Positions 24,775-34,500 of a stretch of 64,000 bases of DNA are shown here, one piece after another. A program made the position numbers and the translations under genes. Source of the DNA: Pyxidicoccus trucidator (GTDB lineage: Bacteria; Myxococcota; Myxococcia; Myxococcales; Myxococcaceae); contig NZ_JAAIXZ010000006.1 of assembly GCF_010894435.1 (NCBI RefSeq), forward strand, positions 310,001-374,000, given 5' to 3'. Under the pieces are notes generated by a model. That model ran no database searches. It was given only the letters and a program-made list of their open reading frames with translations, and was not told the DNA's origin. Position 1 is the stretch's first letter, and each line of letters begins with the position of its first letter.

Positions 24775-25032
24775 TTCGATACATCCTTTCGTTTATTACA
24801 TGGATGGAAAAGACATTCGAACCTCGCACTGCCCCTGCATGGAGTCCTGAATTACGCGAGATCCAGACTTATTGGACCTCCACATGCCTGAGAATGTCAA
24901 GCTGAGACATTCCCACGCCATGGCCTTGCCGATGGCCACCACCGACAGGCGCGTCGCCCGCACCGCTCGTCGTCGATGGCCGCCTTGCGCTTCATGATGG
25001 CCCGCTTCTCTACCCCCCTCAGGCGGCAAGGG

Positions 25033-25620
25033 TCAGCGGCAGTTGCCGGGATTGAGGTACGGGAAGCGGTCCGCCGTGTTGATGCTGGTCTCGATGCTCT
25101 GGCTATAGACCTGGCCACCGAACGCGTTGCGCACGTTGATGTGCATGTTGCTGTCCAGATAGAAGTTGCCACCGCCCGACGGGTTCACCCAGTAGCGATT
25201 GCCATTGACCGTCCTCACGAAGAAGGCGCCCTCGTAGTAGCGCCGGGCCGTGAAGTCACTGCCGAGCACCAGGTTCAGCGCCCAGTAGTCCGACGCGCCC
25301 ATGAACGCGGTCGCCGGGTAGTCCTTCCAGATGTTGAATTCGCTCAGGCACTGGTAGTCCGTGCTGCTGCACGTACCCCCGTTGGCCAGCTGCATGCGGC
25401 CGTGGAAGCCCACCGAGGCGACGGCGCTGTCCAGCCGCCAGTTCAGCGTCTTGATGTAGAAGAACAGCGAGGAGTACGCGTGCGAGGTGTTGTAGGCCCC
25501 CACGCGGTCCACGAACACCTCGCAGTACGAAGCCGGGTAGTCGGCAGCCCCCGCGCGCGAAGGCGCGAGCACCGAGAGGAACAGCGAGGCCACGAGGGCG
25601 GAGAGGAGCGTGTTGCGCAT
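25033..25620 (-). CDS. Exported protein of unknown function
   Basis: A 195-residue secreted protein. The signal is MRNTLLSALVASLFLSVLAP then SRAGAA; GGAG lies about eight bases before this ATG. The mature part has four Cys in scattered positions (SYCEVF, GGTCSSTDYQCLSE, NPGNC), which suits two disulfides in the envelope. It is Tyr- and Asn-rich (YYEGAFFVRTVNGNRYW, NMHINVRNAFGG) and reads like a small beta-rich domain. No family was recognised. It lies between the NlpC/P60 and rifampicin phosphotransferase genes and shares their lower GC (57-58% in two sampled lines). Confidence 0.65.
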   Translation of the reverse strand: MRNTLLSALVASLFLSVLAPSRAGAADYPASYCEVFVDRVGAYNTSHAYSSLFFYIKTLNWRLDSAVASVGFHGRMQLANGGTCSSTDYQCLSEFNIWKDYPATAFMGASDYWALNLVLGSDFTARRYYEGAFFVRTVNGNRYWVNPSGGGNFYLDSNMHINVRNAFGGQVYSQSIETSINTADRFPYLNPGNCR

Positions 25621-25720
25621 GGAGGTCACTCCGGGCAGGCAATGGATGGACGGTTCCATCCAACCCGGTGTCTAGTCGCAGCGCACCCGCGGGAGCAACC
25701 TACGCCCGGGAGACTGACCC

Positions 25721-25775
25721 AGGCCTGCCCACGGCAGGTGCGAGGCTGGCCTCGGCGCGCGAGCCCCCTCAGGCC
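25721..25775. repeat. Dispersed 55-base intergenic repeat, copy 1
   Basis: This element upstream of the rifampicin phosphotransferase gene contains the dyad CCTGCC-CAC-GGCAGG and matches 30466-30520 at about 80% over 55 ungapped bases. It is non-coding here, and its distance of 35 bases from the start codon places it in or near the promoter. Confidence 0.6.
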
Positions 25776-25809
25776 TATAGTGGCGCCCTTCGATGAGGGA
25801 GGTGAAGGA

Positions 25810-28428
25810 ATGCCTGCTTACGTGCTCGGTTTCCACGAGGCCGACCGAACCCGAATCATGGTTGTCGGGGGGAAAGGCGCGAGCCTGGGGGAGCTTTCCA
25901 GGCTGGAAGGCATCCGCGTGCCGGATGGCTTTTGCATTTCGACCGAAGCCTTCAAGCGAATCCTGGGAGAAGCGCCGACGCTGGGCGAATGGCTCGATCG
26001 GTTGTCGCGTCTGAAGGCGGAAGACCGGGATGGAATCCGGGAGCTCAGCGCGGAGCTCCGCACGCTCATCGAAGGGATGGCCATCCCTGAAGACGTTCAG
26101 GAAGCGATCACCCACTTCCTTTCGAGGCTTGGCGAGCACGCTGCCTATGCCGTCCGGTCCAGCGCGACGGCGGAGGATTTGCCGGAGGCTTCCTTCGCGG
26201 GCCAGCAGGACACGTATCTGAACGTCATCGGGAAGCCGGCGATCCTGGCGCACGTCAGCCGGTGCTGGGCGTCGCTCTTCACCGAGCGGGCGGTCACCTA
26301 CCGCCTTCGGCAAGGCTTCGACCACCGCAAGGTCCACATGGCGGTGGTGGTGCAGAAGATGGTCTTCCCGCAGGCGGCCGGAACCTTGTTCACGGCCGAG
26401 CCCGTGACCTCGAACCGGAAGGTGTCCTCCATCGAGGCTGGCTTCGGCCTCGGTGAGGCCTTGGTCTCCGGCCTGGTGAACGCCGACGGCTACAAGGTGC
26501 GGAACGGCCAGGTCACCGAGAAGACGGTCGCCACCAAGAAGCTGGCGACCTGGGCCTTGTCGGATGGCGGTACGCAGGAACGGGCGCTCGAGCCCGAGCG
26601 GCAGAACAGCCCCGTGCTGACGGATGAGCAGATCGTGCGGCTCGAGCGACTGGGCAGGCGGATCGAAGCGCACTTCGGTCATCCCCAGGACATCGAATGG
26701 TGCCTGGTCGACGACGCGTTCTACATCGTCCAGAGCCGGCCCATCACGACCCTGTACCCCATCCCGGATGTGGGTGATCGAGGCAACCACGTCTTCGTAT
26801 CCGTCGGCCATCAACAGATGATGACCGACCCCATGAAGCCCTTGGGGCTGTCCTTGTGGCAGTTGACCGCCGCTCGTCCCATGTATGCGGCGGGTGGGAG
26901 GTTGTTCGTCGATCTCACGAAGGAGCTGGCTTCACCGGCCAGCCGGGGCGTCCTGTTGAATGGCCTGGGCGGATCCGAGCCGCTCATCAAGGATGCCCTC
27001 ATGACCCTCATCGAGCGGGGCGATTTCATCGAACCGTCGCCCGCGGCTCCACCAGCACCGGGTCCCGCTCAAGGCAAGCCAAGTATGTCGCCCGCGGGTT
27101 CCCACCCGCCTGTCGACGACGATCCGGCGATCGTCGCCGAGATGATCGCGCGCAGCCAGACGTCGCTCGAAGCGCTGAAGCGGAACATCCAAACGAAGTC
27201 CGGAACGGAATTACTGGATTTCATCCTGGAAGACATTCAGCACTTGAGGAAGAGCCTGTTCGAACCGCGGAGCTTCAGCGTGATCATGGCCGGCATGAAC
27301 GCTGCGTCTTGGATCAACGAGAAGATGATGGCGTGGTTGGGCGAGAAGAGCGCCGCGGACACCCTCTCTCAATCCGTGCCGAACAACATCACCTCGGAAA
27401 TGGGGCTGGCGCTGCTGGACGTCGCGGACGCGATCCGGCCTCATCCGGAGGTGGTCGAATACCTGCAAAATGCCAGGGATGAGGGCTTCTTGGAGGGCCT
27501 GACCCGGTTGGAGGGTGGACAGGCAGCCCACGGTGCCATCTCCGCTTATCTCGAAAAATTTGGCATGCGATGTGTCGGGGAAATCGATGTGACGAGGACG
27601 CGTTGGCGCGAAAGACCCACGACTCTCGTCCCCTTGATCCTCAGCAACATCAAGACCTTCGAGCCCGGGGCCGGCAGCCGGAAGTTCGAGCAGGGGCGGC
27701 AGGAGGCCACGAAGAAGGAACAGGATCTCCTGGCGCGATTGAAGCAATTGCCGGATGGGGAGCAAAAAGCCGGAGAAACGCAACGGATGATCCGCCGGCT
27801 CCGGAACTTCATCGGCTACCGTGAGTACCCGAAATACTTCATCGTCAATCACTCCTTCCTCTGCAAGCAGGCCTTGCTGAAGGAAGCCGAGCAGCTCGTG
27901 CAGGCCCACGTGCTCCATGAGAAGGAAGACATCTACTACCTCACCCTCCAGGAGCTTCGCGAAGTCGTGCGCACGAACCAGCTGGATGGCCAGCTCGTCA
28001 GCCGGCGAAAGGACGAGCACGAACGCCACCGGAAGCTGACGCCACCGCGAGTCATCACGTCCGACGGTGAAATCGTCGCAGGTGCGTACAAACGAGCCGG
28101 TCTCCCCGCCGGAGCCATCGTCGGTCTACCGGTCTCCTCGGGCGTGGTGGAGGGACGAGCCCGCATCCTCTTGGACATGGCCGACGCCGATCTGGCAGTG
28201 GGAGACATCCTGGTCACCCCCTTCACGGACCCGAGCTGGACGCCCCTGTTCGTGTCCATCAAGGGCCTGGTGACCGAGGTGGGGGGACTGATGACCCATG
28301 GCGCGGTGATCGCCCGGGAGTACGGCTTGCCGGCCGTCGTCGGCGTGGAGCATGCGACCCGGCTGATCCAGGATGGGCAACGCATCCGCGTGCATGGAAC
28401 GGAAGGGTACGTCGAGATCCTGCCCTAG
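25810..28428 (+). CDS. rph: Rifampicin phosphotransferase
   Basis: An 872-residue enzyme that inactivates rifamycins by transferring the beta-phosphate of ATP to the C21 hydroxyl, releasing AMP and phosphate. Layout fits the three-domain family. The N-terminal ATP-grasp begins MPAYVLGFHEADRTR and holds GGKGASLGELSRLEGIRVPD, AVRSSATAEDLPEASFAGQQ, VVQKMVFPQAAGTLFTAEPV and DIEWCLVDDAFYIVQSRPIT. A central rifamycin-binding helical domain (about 320-750) follows. The C-terminal swivel domain carries the phosphorylated His at about 830 in GGLMTHGAVIAREYGLPAV. Length matches characterised members (about 870). GGAGGTG six bases upstream supports the start. The middle domain distinguishes it from PEP synthase. 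GC is lower than the genome core (63% and about 57% in sampled lines), suggesting transfer. It is probably self-protective against rifamycin producers. Confidence 0.92.
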   Translation: MPAYVLGFHEADRTRIMVVGGKGASLGELSRLEGIRVPDGFCISTEAFKRILGEAPTLGEWLDRLSRLKAEDRDGIRELSAELRTLIEGMAIPEDVQEAITHFLSRLGEHAAYAVRSSATAEDLPEASFAGQQDTYLNVIGKPAILAHVSRCWASLFTERAVTYRLRQGFDHRKVHMAVVVQKMVFPQAAGTLFTAEPVTSNRKVSSIEAGFGLGEALVSGLVNADGYKVRNGQVTEKTVATKKLATWALSDGGTQERALEPERQNSPVLTDEQIVRLERLGRRIEAHFGHPQDIEWCLVDDAFYIVQSRPITTLYPIPDVGDRGNHVFVSVGHQQMMTDPMKPLGLSLWQLTAARPMYAAGGRLFVDLTKELASPASRGVLLNGLGGSEPLIKDALMTLIERGDFIEPSPAAPPAPGPAQGKPSMSPAGSHPPVDDDPAIVAEMIARSQTSLEALKRNIQTKSGTELLDFILEDIQHLRKSLFEPRSFSVIMAGMNAASWINEKMMAWLGEKSAADTLSQSVPNNITSEMGLALLDVADAIRPHPEVVEYLQNARDEGFLEGLTRLEGGQAAHGAISAYLEKFGMRCVGEIDVTRTRWRERPTTLVPLILSNIKTFEPGAGSRKFEQGRQEATKKEQDLLARLKQLPDGEQKAGETQRMIRRLRNFIGYREYPKYFIVNHSFLCKQALLKEAEQLVQAHVLHEKEDIYYLTLQELREVVRTNQLDGQLVSRRKDEHERHRKLTPPRVITSDGEIVAGAYKRAGLPAGAIVGLPVSSGVVEGRARILLDMADADLAVGDILVTPFTDPSWTPLFVSIKGLVTEVGGLMTHGAVIAREYGLPAVVGVEHATRLIQDGQRIRVHGTEGYVEILP

Positions 28429-28440
28429 CCGGCGCTCACT

Positions 28441-28596
28441 CTAGCGACCGAGGGGGACGACTTCCTCCTCGGGCGGGACTTCCGGCTGCACGGCCTCTCC
28501 ACCGGCCTGGCGCACAGCTCGCGCCAGGCTGGAGACCTCGGCCCAACGCGGCGGATTCAGAAGGGTTCCTGCATCCAGGAAAACATGGCTAATCAT
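28441..28596 (-). CDS. Possible short or remnant gene (51 residues)
   Basis: An open frame from ATG 28596 reads MISHVFLDAGTLLNPPRW and continues with an Ala/Glu-rich helix and an acidic end to a TAG at 28441. Composition is protein-like, but no clear ribosome binding site is seen upstream, where the sequence is AT-rich (aaaaaaaacataaaat). It may be the C-terminal remnant of a decayed gene beside the accessory block. Not assigned to a family. Confidence 0.35.
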   Translation of the reverse strand: MISHVFLDAGTLLNPPRWAEVSSLARAVRQAGGEAVQPEVPPEEEVVPLGR

Positions 28597-28698
28597 ATTT
28601 TATGTTTTTTTTGGGATGACGGAGCGCTCGGGCCCTCATGGAAGGGCAATGGCTGCCGCCCCCCGAACAGCTCCCCCCAACGCAGGATGAAAATCCCC

Positions 28699-30276
28699 AT
28701 GAAATTCGAAGGCTGGCTGAATCCCCGTACGTGGCTGTCAGGCCTGTCACTGGCGCTGCTGCTGAGCGGCACCGGCTGCGGTTCTGAGGATCCGATTGTA
28801 GGCACGCAGGAGGCACCCACGCAGGAGGCGCCTCTCGTCACGGCGTTGGCGCGGCCCAACTTCCAGGCTCCCTTCCCCTGCGGGCAGTCCTGGACGTACA
28901 GCCATCACAGCGCCGAGGTGCGGCGCGCGCTCGACTTCGTGAATAATGGTGGTGGCACCAACGGCCAGCCCCAGCTCGCCTCGGCGGCGGGTTACGCCAC
29001 GCGCCACTACGAGGCCGGCGGCGCGGGCAACTACATCAAGATCGACCACGGCGGTGGGTGGGTGACGTACTACTTTCACCTGTCCGCCTACTCCGTGCCG
29101 AACGGCACCCAGGTGGCGCAGGGCCAGCAGATCGGCTTGACGGGGAGCACCGGCGCGAGCAGCGGAGCGCACGTCCACTACGAGCAGCTGCTCAACGGCG
29201 TGGGCCAGGACATCGTCCTCAACGGCGTGTCGCTCGCGCCCTATCCCGGCAGCTACGGCTCCAGGAGCCACACCAGCAACAACTGCTCCAGTTGCGTGAT
29301 CAAGGGGGACATCAAGGCGAAGTACGATGCGATGAACGGTCCGGCGCTGCTGGGCAAGTGCCAGGTCGGCGAGCTGGCCACGCCGGATGGGGTGGGCCGC
29401 TTCAACCACTTCGAGCGCGGCAGCATCTACTGGACGCCAACGCTGGGCGCGCACGTGGTGATGGGCAGCATCCGTGGCCGGTGGGAGCAGCTGAACTGGG
29501 AGCGCGGCCCGCTGGGCTATCCCATCATCGACGAGTGGACGGCGCCGGACGGCCGTGGCCGCTTCAACCACTTCGAGCGGGGAAGCATCTACTGGACGCC
29601 GGAGCTTGGGGCCTGGGAAGTCCACGGAGAGATTCGTAACAAGTGGGAGCAGCTGGGCTGGGAGCGCAGCGTGCTGGGTTACCCGAAGACGGGGGAGCAG
29701 GAGACGCCGGACAAGACGGGCCGCTTCAACCACTTCGAGAACGGGAGCATCTACTGGACGTCGGCGACGGGAGCGCACGAGGTGCGCGGACTCATCCATG
29801 GGAAGTGGGCGGAGCTGGGGTGGGAGAAGAGCAACCTGGGCTACCCGCTGACGGATGAGCAGGGGGCGGCAGACGGGGTGGGCCGCTACAGCCACTTCCA
29901 GCGGGGCAGCATCTACTTCACGCCGGCGACGGGAGCGCACGAGGTCAATGGTGAGATCAATGTCAGGTGGGTGGCGCTGGGCCGTGAGGCGGGGCTGCTG
30001 GGCTACCCGCTGACGGACGAGACGAAGACTCCGGATGGGGTGGGCCGCTTCAACCACTTCCAGAATGGCAGCATCTACTGGACGGCGGCGACGGGAGCGC
30101 ACGAGGTGCGCGGCCCCATCCGGGCCAAGTGGGAGTCCCTGGGCTGGGAGACGGGAGCGCTGGGGTACCCGGTGCGGGATGAGTACGCCGTCACCGGTGG
30201 CCGTGAGAGCGAATTCCAGAAGGGCTTCATCACCCTCAACACCACCACCGGCGCCGTGACGGTGCGCATGAAGTAG
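28699..30276 (+). CDS. M23 peptidase lipoprotein with six LGFP repeats
   Basis: About 525 residues. The signal segment WLSGLSLALLLSGTGC gives the lipidated Cys. A LytM/M23 metallopeptidase domain (about 45-195) has the HVHYE zinc motif in ASSGAHVHYEQ, and family-like stretches include ALDFVN, GGAGNYIKIDHGGGWVTYYF and VAQGQQIGLTGSTG. The first zinc ligand motif (HxxxD) is diverged to a region around RRALDF, so activity is uncertain. Six tandem LGFP units of about 53 residues follow (PLGYPIIDE, VLGYPKTGE, NLGYPLTDE, LLGYPLTDE, ALGYPVRDE; phenylalanine-rich GRFNHF, GSIYWT). LGFP repeats bind cell-wall polymers. The start is chosen at ATG 28699, with AGGATG upstream; ATG 28687 also fits. Confidence 0.85.
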   Translation: MKFEGWLNPRTWLSGLSLALLLSGTGCGSEDPIVGTQEAPTQEAPLVTALARPNFQAPFPCGQSWTYSHHSAEVRRALDFVNNGGGTNGQPQLASAAGYATRHYEAGGAGNYIKIDHGGGWVTYYFHLSAYSVPNGTQVAQGQQIGLTGSTGASSGAHVHYEQLLNGVGQDIVLNGVSLAPYPGSYGSRSHTSNNCSSCVIKGDIKAKYDAMNGPALLGKCQVGELATPDGVGRFNHFERGSIYWTPTLGAHVVMGSIRGRWEQLNWERGPLGYPIIDEWTAPDGRGRFNHFERGSIYWTPELGAWEVHGEIRNKWEQLGWERSVLGYPKTGEQETPDKTGRFNHFENGSIYWTSATGAHEVRGLIHGKWAELGWEKSNLGYPLTDEQGAADGVGRYSHFQRGSIYFTPATGAHEVNGEINVRWVALGREAGLLGYPLTDETKTPDGVGRFNHFQNGSIYWTAATGAHEVRGPIRAKWESLGWETGALGYPVRDEYAVTGGRESEFQKGFITLNTTTGAVTVRMK

Positions 30277-30337
30277 CTCGCGAAGCGCGGAAGAGCCACG
30301 GTGTCGGGGCAAGCCAACCCTGCTTGCTCCGTCCCGC

Positions 30338-30460
30338 TCATGAGGCACCGAGGGCAAAGAAAAAGCCCAGCAACCCGGTGAGCTTGCTGGTCTTCTGAAT
30401 GTAGAGGCGGCGGGTCTTCGCGTACGTGAAGGGGGCCCCCGGGTGCGGGCAATTCTGGAG
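30338..30460 (-). pseudogene. Possible C-terminal gene remnant
   Basis: A minus-strand frame ending in TGA at 30338 reads APFTYAKTRRLYIQKTSK then LTGLLGFFFALGAS. It has a basic stretch followed by a hydrophobic helix and looks like the end of a real membrane-associated protein. No start codon or upstream part exists in this reading frame before the repeat element, so it looks like a truncated remnant. Identity unknown. Confidence 0.35.
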
Positions 30461-30465
30461 CACCG

Positions 30466-30520
30466 GGGCTTGCCCACGGCATGTGCGAGGTTGGCCCCGG
30501 CACGAGGGCCACCCCAGGCC
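30466..30520. repeat. Dispersed 55-base intergenic repeat, copy 2
   Basis: The core gggcttgcccacggcatgtg, then cgaggttggccccggcacga, aligns without gaps to 25721-25775 with roughly a dozen mismatches. It lies next to a remnant frame, and the dyad in this copy (TTGCC-CAC-GGCAT) is imperfect. Confidence 0.6.
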
Positions 30521-30692
30521 GCGGGGTGTTGAGGCTCAAGAGGCCCAGGCCCCTGCTACGCACCTGATGGGAGCGCGGTCTGGGCAGGCGTGTACCCCAA
30601 GGGGGCTCAAGCGGCCTGTCCACAGGACGGGAGCATCACTCGGGCGGCCGGCCATGAAGGACGCCTGGCCCCGGAAGTAGCGCGGCCGGCCG

Positions 30693-31586
30693 TCAGTCCA
30701 GCAGGCGGTTGAGACTCAAGTCCAGCCGGCTGCGCACGAGGCCCAGCAGGCTCTCCAGCTCCGAGCCCTCCATCCGCATCCGCGCGGCCAGCTCCGCGCG
30801 GGTGAGCTTCAGGAGCCGCTCACGGGCGTGCGCCACCTGGCGCTGCATGCCGGAGCGCGACTCGCCGTACAGCGCGGAGAGCCGGTCCATGGTGAAGCCG
30901 TGGAGGTGGTGCAGCCGCAGGAGCGCGCGCTCGCGCTCGGGGAGGGATGCGAGCACCTTGCGCAGCACCTCGACGAGCAGCTCGCGCGAGTCCTTGCGCA
31001 CCAGCTCGTGCTCCGGGTCCCCGGTGGACAGCATCCGCGCGAAGGCTTCAGGGGGCTCGTCGAAGAGCTCCTGGCGCCCGTCCCGGTGCGACAGCTCGCC
31101 GGCGATGCGCACGCCGGTGATGCGCACCCAGGCCACGAGCGGGCCCCGGCCGGAGTAGTCCGCGACTTTCGGAGGCGCGTCGCCCCGGCCCATCAGCAGC
31201 CGCGCACGAAGGACCTGGAGCACCTCGTCCACGGTGGCGTGCGGCAGCCCGCCCAGCTTCGGCGGCACCTTCTGGAGGACGTGCTGGTCGAAGGCGCGCA
31301 GGGCCTGCGGGTTGCCCTCCGCGCAGGCGCACGCGAGGTACAGGTCCGCGCCGTGCAACTGGCGCAGCACGTCCGCCGTCGCCTCGGCCGGCAGGTGCCG
31401 GGCCACGTGGCGCAGGAAGGACTCCACCGGGAGCGTCACCGTGGGCCACGCGGCCCGGGCCGCCGCGAGGTGCTCGACCAGCAGGGCGTCCAGGCCGTCC
31501 ACCGCCGCCACCTGCTCGCGGCGCTCCAGCGGGACATACGCGCGCAGCAGCTCGGCGAGGGAGTCGGGTTCCGGGGTGTCACTCAT
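30693..31586 (-). CDS. Myxobacterial sigma-70-like factor paired with a kinase
   Basis: A 297-residue regulator of a sigma-70-like type found almost only in myxobacteria beside Ser/Thr kinases. The C-terminal half carries sigma-region-2-like (YSGRGPLVAWVRITGVRI) and region-4-like helices (LPERERALLRLHHLHGFTMD, then RLSALYGESRSGMQRQVAHA, a helix-turn-helix). The N-terminal part (about 1-120; ADLYLACACAEGNPQALRAF) is family specific. The start codon overlaps the kinase stop (ATGA), so the two are translationally coupled. The kinase upstream has a zinc-finger-like segment resembling anti-sigma factors, and may hold or phosphorylate this factor. Target genes are not evident. Confidence 0.85.
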   Translation of the reverse strand: MSDTPEPDSLAELLRAYVPLERREQVAAVDGLDALLVEHLAAARAAWPTVTLPVESFLRHVARHLPAEATADVLRQLHGADLYLACACAEGNPQALRAFDQHVLQKVPPKLGGLPHATVDEVLQVLRARLLMGRGDAPPKVADYSGRGPLVAWVRITGVRIAGELSHRDGRQELFDEPPEAFARMLSTGDPEHELVRKDSRELLVEVLRKVLASLPERERALLRLHHLHGFTMDRLSALYGESRSGMQRQVAHARERLLKLTRAELAARMRMEGSELESLLGLVRSRLDLSLNRLLD

Positions 31587-34500
31587 TGCAATCCCTCATG
31601 TCGCTGCCAGGCCACGACCCTCTCCAGCTCCGGACGGGCCATGAGGCCCAGGGCCTTGAAGCGGCTCCGGGCCTCCTCGGCCAGGGCGGCCACGCGGGCG
31701 CGGTCCGGAGGATTCAGCGCCCGCAGCGTCCTGGCCAGGACGAAGGTGTGCCAGGCCGTTTCCATGCCCTCGAAGGAGTTTGTGCCCAGGCGCGCGCGGG
31801 CGCGCTCGACGAGCGGCAGGGCCTTCTCGGGCTCGCCCAGGAGGAGCCAGGCCTCGGCCATGCAGCCCTCGTCCCTGGCGGCGGCCATGGAGCCCACGCC
31901 CTCGACGCGCGCGTGCATCTCCAGGGCGCGCTGGCAGCGCGCGAGCGCCTGCCTTGGCGCGCCCGTGCGCAGGTCCACCGTCCCGAGCTGCCAGATCACC
32001 GAACCCGCCAGGTCGATGTCGGCGCCCTGGGTCTTCTCCACGAGGGCCTGTAACCGGAGGAGGTCGCGCCGCGCGTCCTCGAAGCGCCCCACCCGGAGGT
32101 AGGTCTTGGAGCGGTGGAACAGCACCGTCACGATGCGCGGCGAGTCCGGCCCCAGGGCGCGCTCGAAGTGGTCCAGGGACTCGCGGTAGAGCCCGAGGGC
32201 CTCCTCGATGTGGTCCGCGTCGCTGACGAGCCGCCCCAGGTTCGCCAGCGCCAGGGCCGCCTGGGGGTGGTCGAGGCCATACTTCTGCTTGACGAGGTCG
32301 AGCGCCTGCCGCTGGAGCGCCGTCGCCTCTTCAATCTGGCCCAGGAGCCGCAGCCGCTGGGCCAGGTTGGCGAGCAGGGGCGAGCGTGTGTGCTCCGGCG
32401 CCCCGGAGGCCTCGTGGACGGCGATGGCACGCCGCTGGGTGGCGATGGACTCGTCCGCCTTGCCCATGGCCTCATAGGCGCTGGAGAGGCTGTTGAGGCT
32501 GGAGGTGAGCACCGGGTGGACCTTCCCCAGGTGGTGCTCGTACAGCGCGAGCGCCTGAAGCTGCAGCTCCATCGCCTCCGGGTACTTCCCCACGCGGTGG
32601 CGGGCCTTGCCGAGCGCGGAGAGGAACCCGGCCATCCGCAGGCTGTCCGGGGCGTAGGCCCTGCGCGCCAGCTCCACCCCTCGCGTGATTTCCGCCTCCG
32701 CCTCGACGTACTTCCCCTGCGCCACCAGCACCAGCGTCAGCCGCTGGTGCAGGCTCGCGGCGTTGCCCGGGAAGCGCTCGCGCCCCAGTCGGTCCACGGC
32801 GGCCTGGGCGTGCTGGACGACGCGCTCCACGTCCGCGGCGCGCGCGAGATCCACGCCCACCACATAGACGAGCACGTCCCACGCGCGCGCCGCCGTCTCG
32901 TCGTCGCGCCCGGCCTCGGCGGCAAAGACGGCCTTGTAGAGAGTGCCCTCCGCCTCCTTCGGCTTGCCGTCCGCCGCTTGAAGTTCGCCATGGGCGAGCA
33001 GCACCTCCGCTTCGAGCGGCTTGTAGTCCAGGCCCTGGATGTCCCCGAGGAGGGTGGACGTGAGCCCGAGCCCCTCGCCGTACCGCCCCGCGACGCGCAA
33101 GGCCTCGACGTCCGCCAGCCTGCGCCGGATTGCGTCCACGCGAGGGCGGAGCGCGTCCGGCGGCTGCGGGCGGGTGGACAGCTCCGGAGCATCCCGGCAC
33201 CCCCCCAGCCCCTCGAGCGACGCGGTGAGCTGCCCCGCGTTGCGCACCGTCTGCGCGTCCGCCTTCTCCAGCACGGCCGTGACGGCGGCGAGCTGCCACA
33301 GCCGGGCATCGAGACAGGCAGCCGTCTGCCACGCGTTGCTCGTGGGCTGCTCATGCGACATGACGCAGGCCTCGGTGCGCAGCGTGCGCCACTGCGAGGC
33401 GTGCGCGTCCAGCAACCCGGCCACCTTCTCCCAGACTTCGGCCGCGACCGGCGCGCCCGTGGCGAGGAAGGCCGCGCGCACCTGCTCCCGCCGCGCGCTC
33501 CCCCACGCGCCCTCGAGCTTCTCCGTTTCCTGCGCACAGCGCGCCTCGGTCCGGTGCCCCACCGAGTACGCCACGCCAGCGCCCAGCAGGCAGGCCGCGC
33601 CGGCCAGCGCCGCCACCCGGGCCCACACGCGCCGGGGCGGCGGCGTGAGGGCCGCCAGCAGCGGCTCCATGGACGGGTGGCGCTCCTCGGGACGCGGAAG
33701 CAGTCCGCGCAGCACCGCGCGCCGCACCCAGGCGGGCACCTTCGTGCCAGGGCTCGCCGGGCGCACGCGGCCCTCCAGCGCGGCGCGGGCCACCTCTTCC
33801 AGGCTGCCGCCCTCGAAGGGGCGCACGCCGTAGAGGGCCTCATGCAAGGCCACGCAGAAGCTGAACTGGTCCGACAGCGCGTCCGCCCGCCGCCCGCCGA
33901 GCAGCTCCGGGGCCATGTACGCGGGCGTGCCCAGCAGCACGCCCGTCCGCGTGAGCGGGCTGGCCGTGGACGCGGCCGGGCCGGGCTCCGACCCGGGTGT
34001 GGCGCCCTGCCCCCGGTTGAGGGGACGCGCCATGCCGAAGTCCGTCACCCGCACCCGGCCGTCCCGCCCGACGAGGACGTTGGCGGGCTTGAAGTCGCGG
34101 TGCACCAGGCCCGCCGCGTGCGCCGCCGCCAGCCCGCGTCCGGCCTCGCTGAAGGTGCGCAGCACCTCCTTCCAGGAGCGCGGCTGCTTCAGCCACTCCG
34201 CCAGCGTGACGCCGTCCACCAGCTCCATGGCCAGGAAGACGCAGTCGCCATGGGTGCCCACGTCGAAGACGGAGACGACGTTGGCGTGGGAGAGGCGGGC
34301 CAGCGCCTGGGCCTCCAGCACCAGCCGCAGCCGCAATTCCTCCACCTGACGCCCCTCGGGGCGCAGCACCTTGAGGGCCACCTGGCGGTCCAGCTCCGGG
34401 TCATAGGCCGCGTACACCACGCCCATGGCCCCGGCGCCGATGCGCTCCAGCACCACGTAGCGCGACAACGTGGCGCCACGCTCCAGCGGTGCCATGGACA

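Larger units (their letters stand above)
30277..30692. other. Intergenic region of 416 bases with a repeat and a gene remnant
   Basis: Between the LGFP-repeat gene and the sigma-factor gene, which converge. The stretch carries the remnant at 30338-30460 and a copy of the dispersed repeat at 30466-30520. I see no intact gene, tRNA or clear terminator in the rest. The mix of debris and repeats suggests a site of past rearrangement. Confidence 0.5.

Noticed and set aside
24796-25029. A 77-codon minus-strand frame between the NlpC gene and the exported protein.
   Set aside because: No ribosome binding site or family pattern, and its start lies in the 3' end of the neighbouring gene; it contains a stretch that may be debris (ATRLSVVAIGKAMAW), but this is not enough to call a gene.
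25672-26814. A 380-codon minus-strand frame opposite the start of the rifampicin phosphotransferase.
   Set aside because: Shadow frame; its codons mirror the conserved ATP-grasp region of the plus-strand gene.
29380-30200. Regularly spaced DNA repeats in the LGFP gene.
   Set aside because: They are coding repeats of the LGFP domain at a 159-base spacing, not a mobile or CRISPR array.
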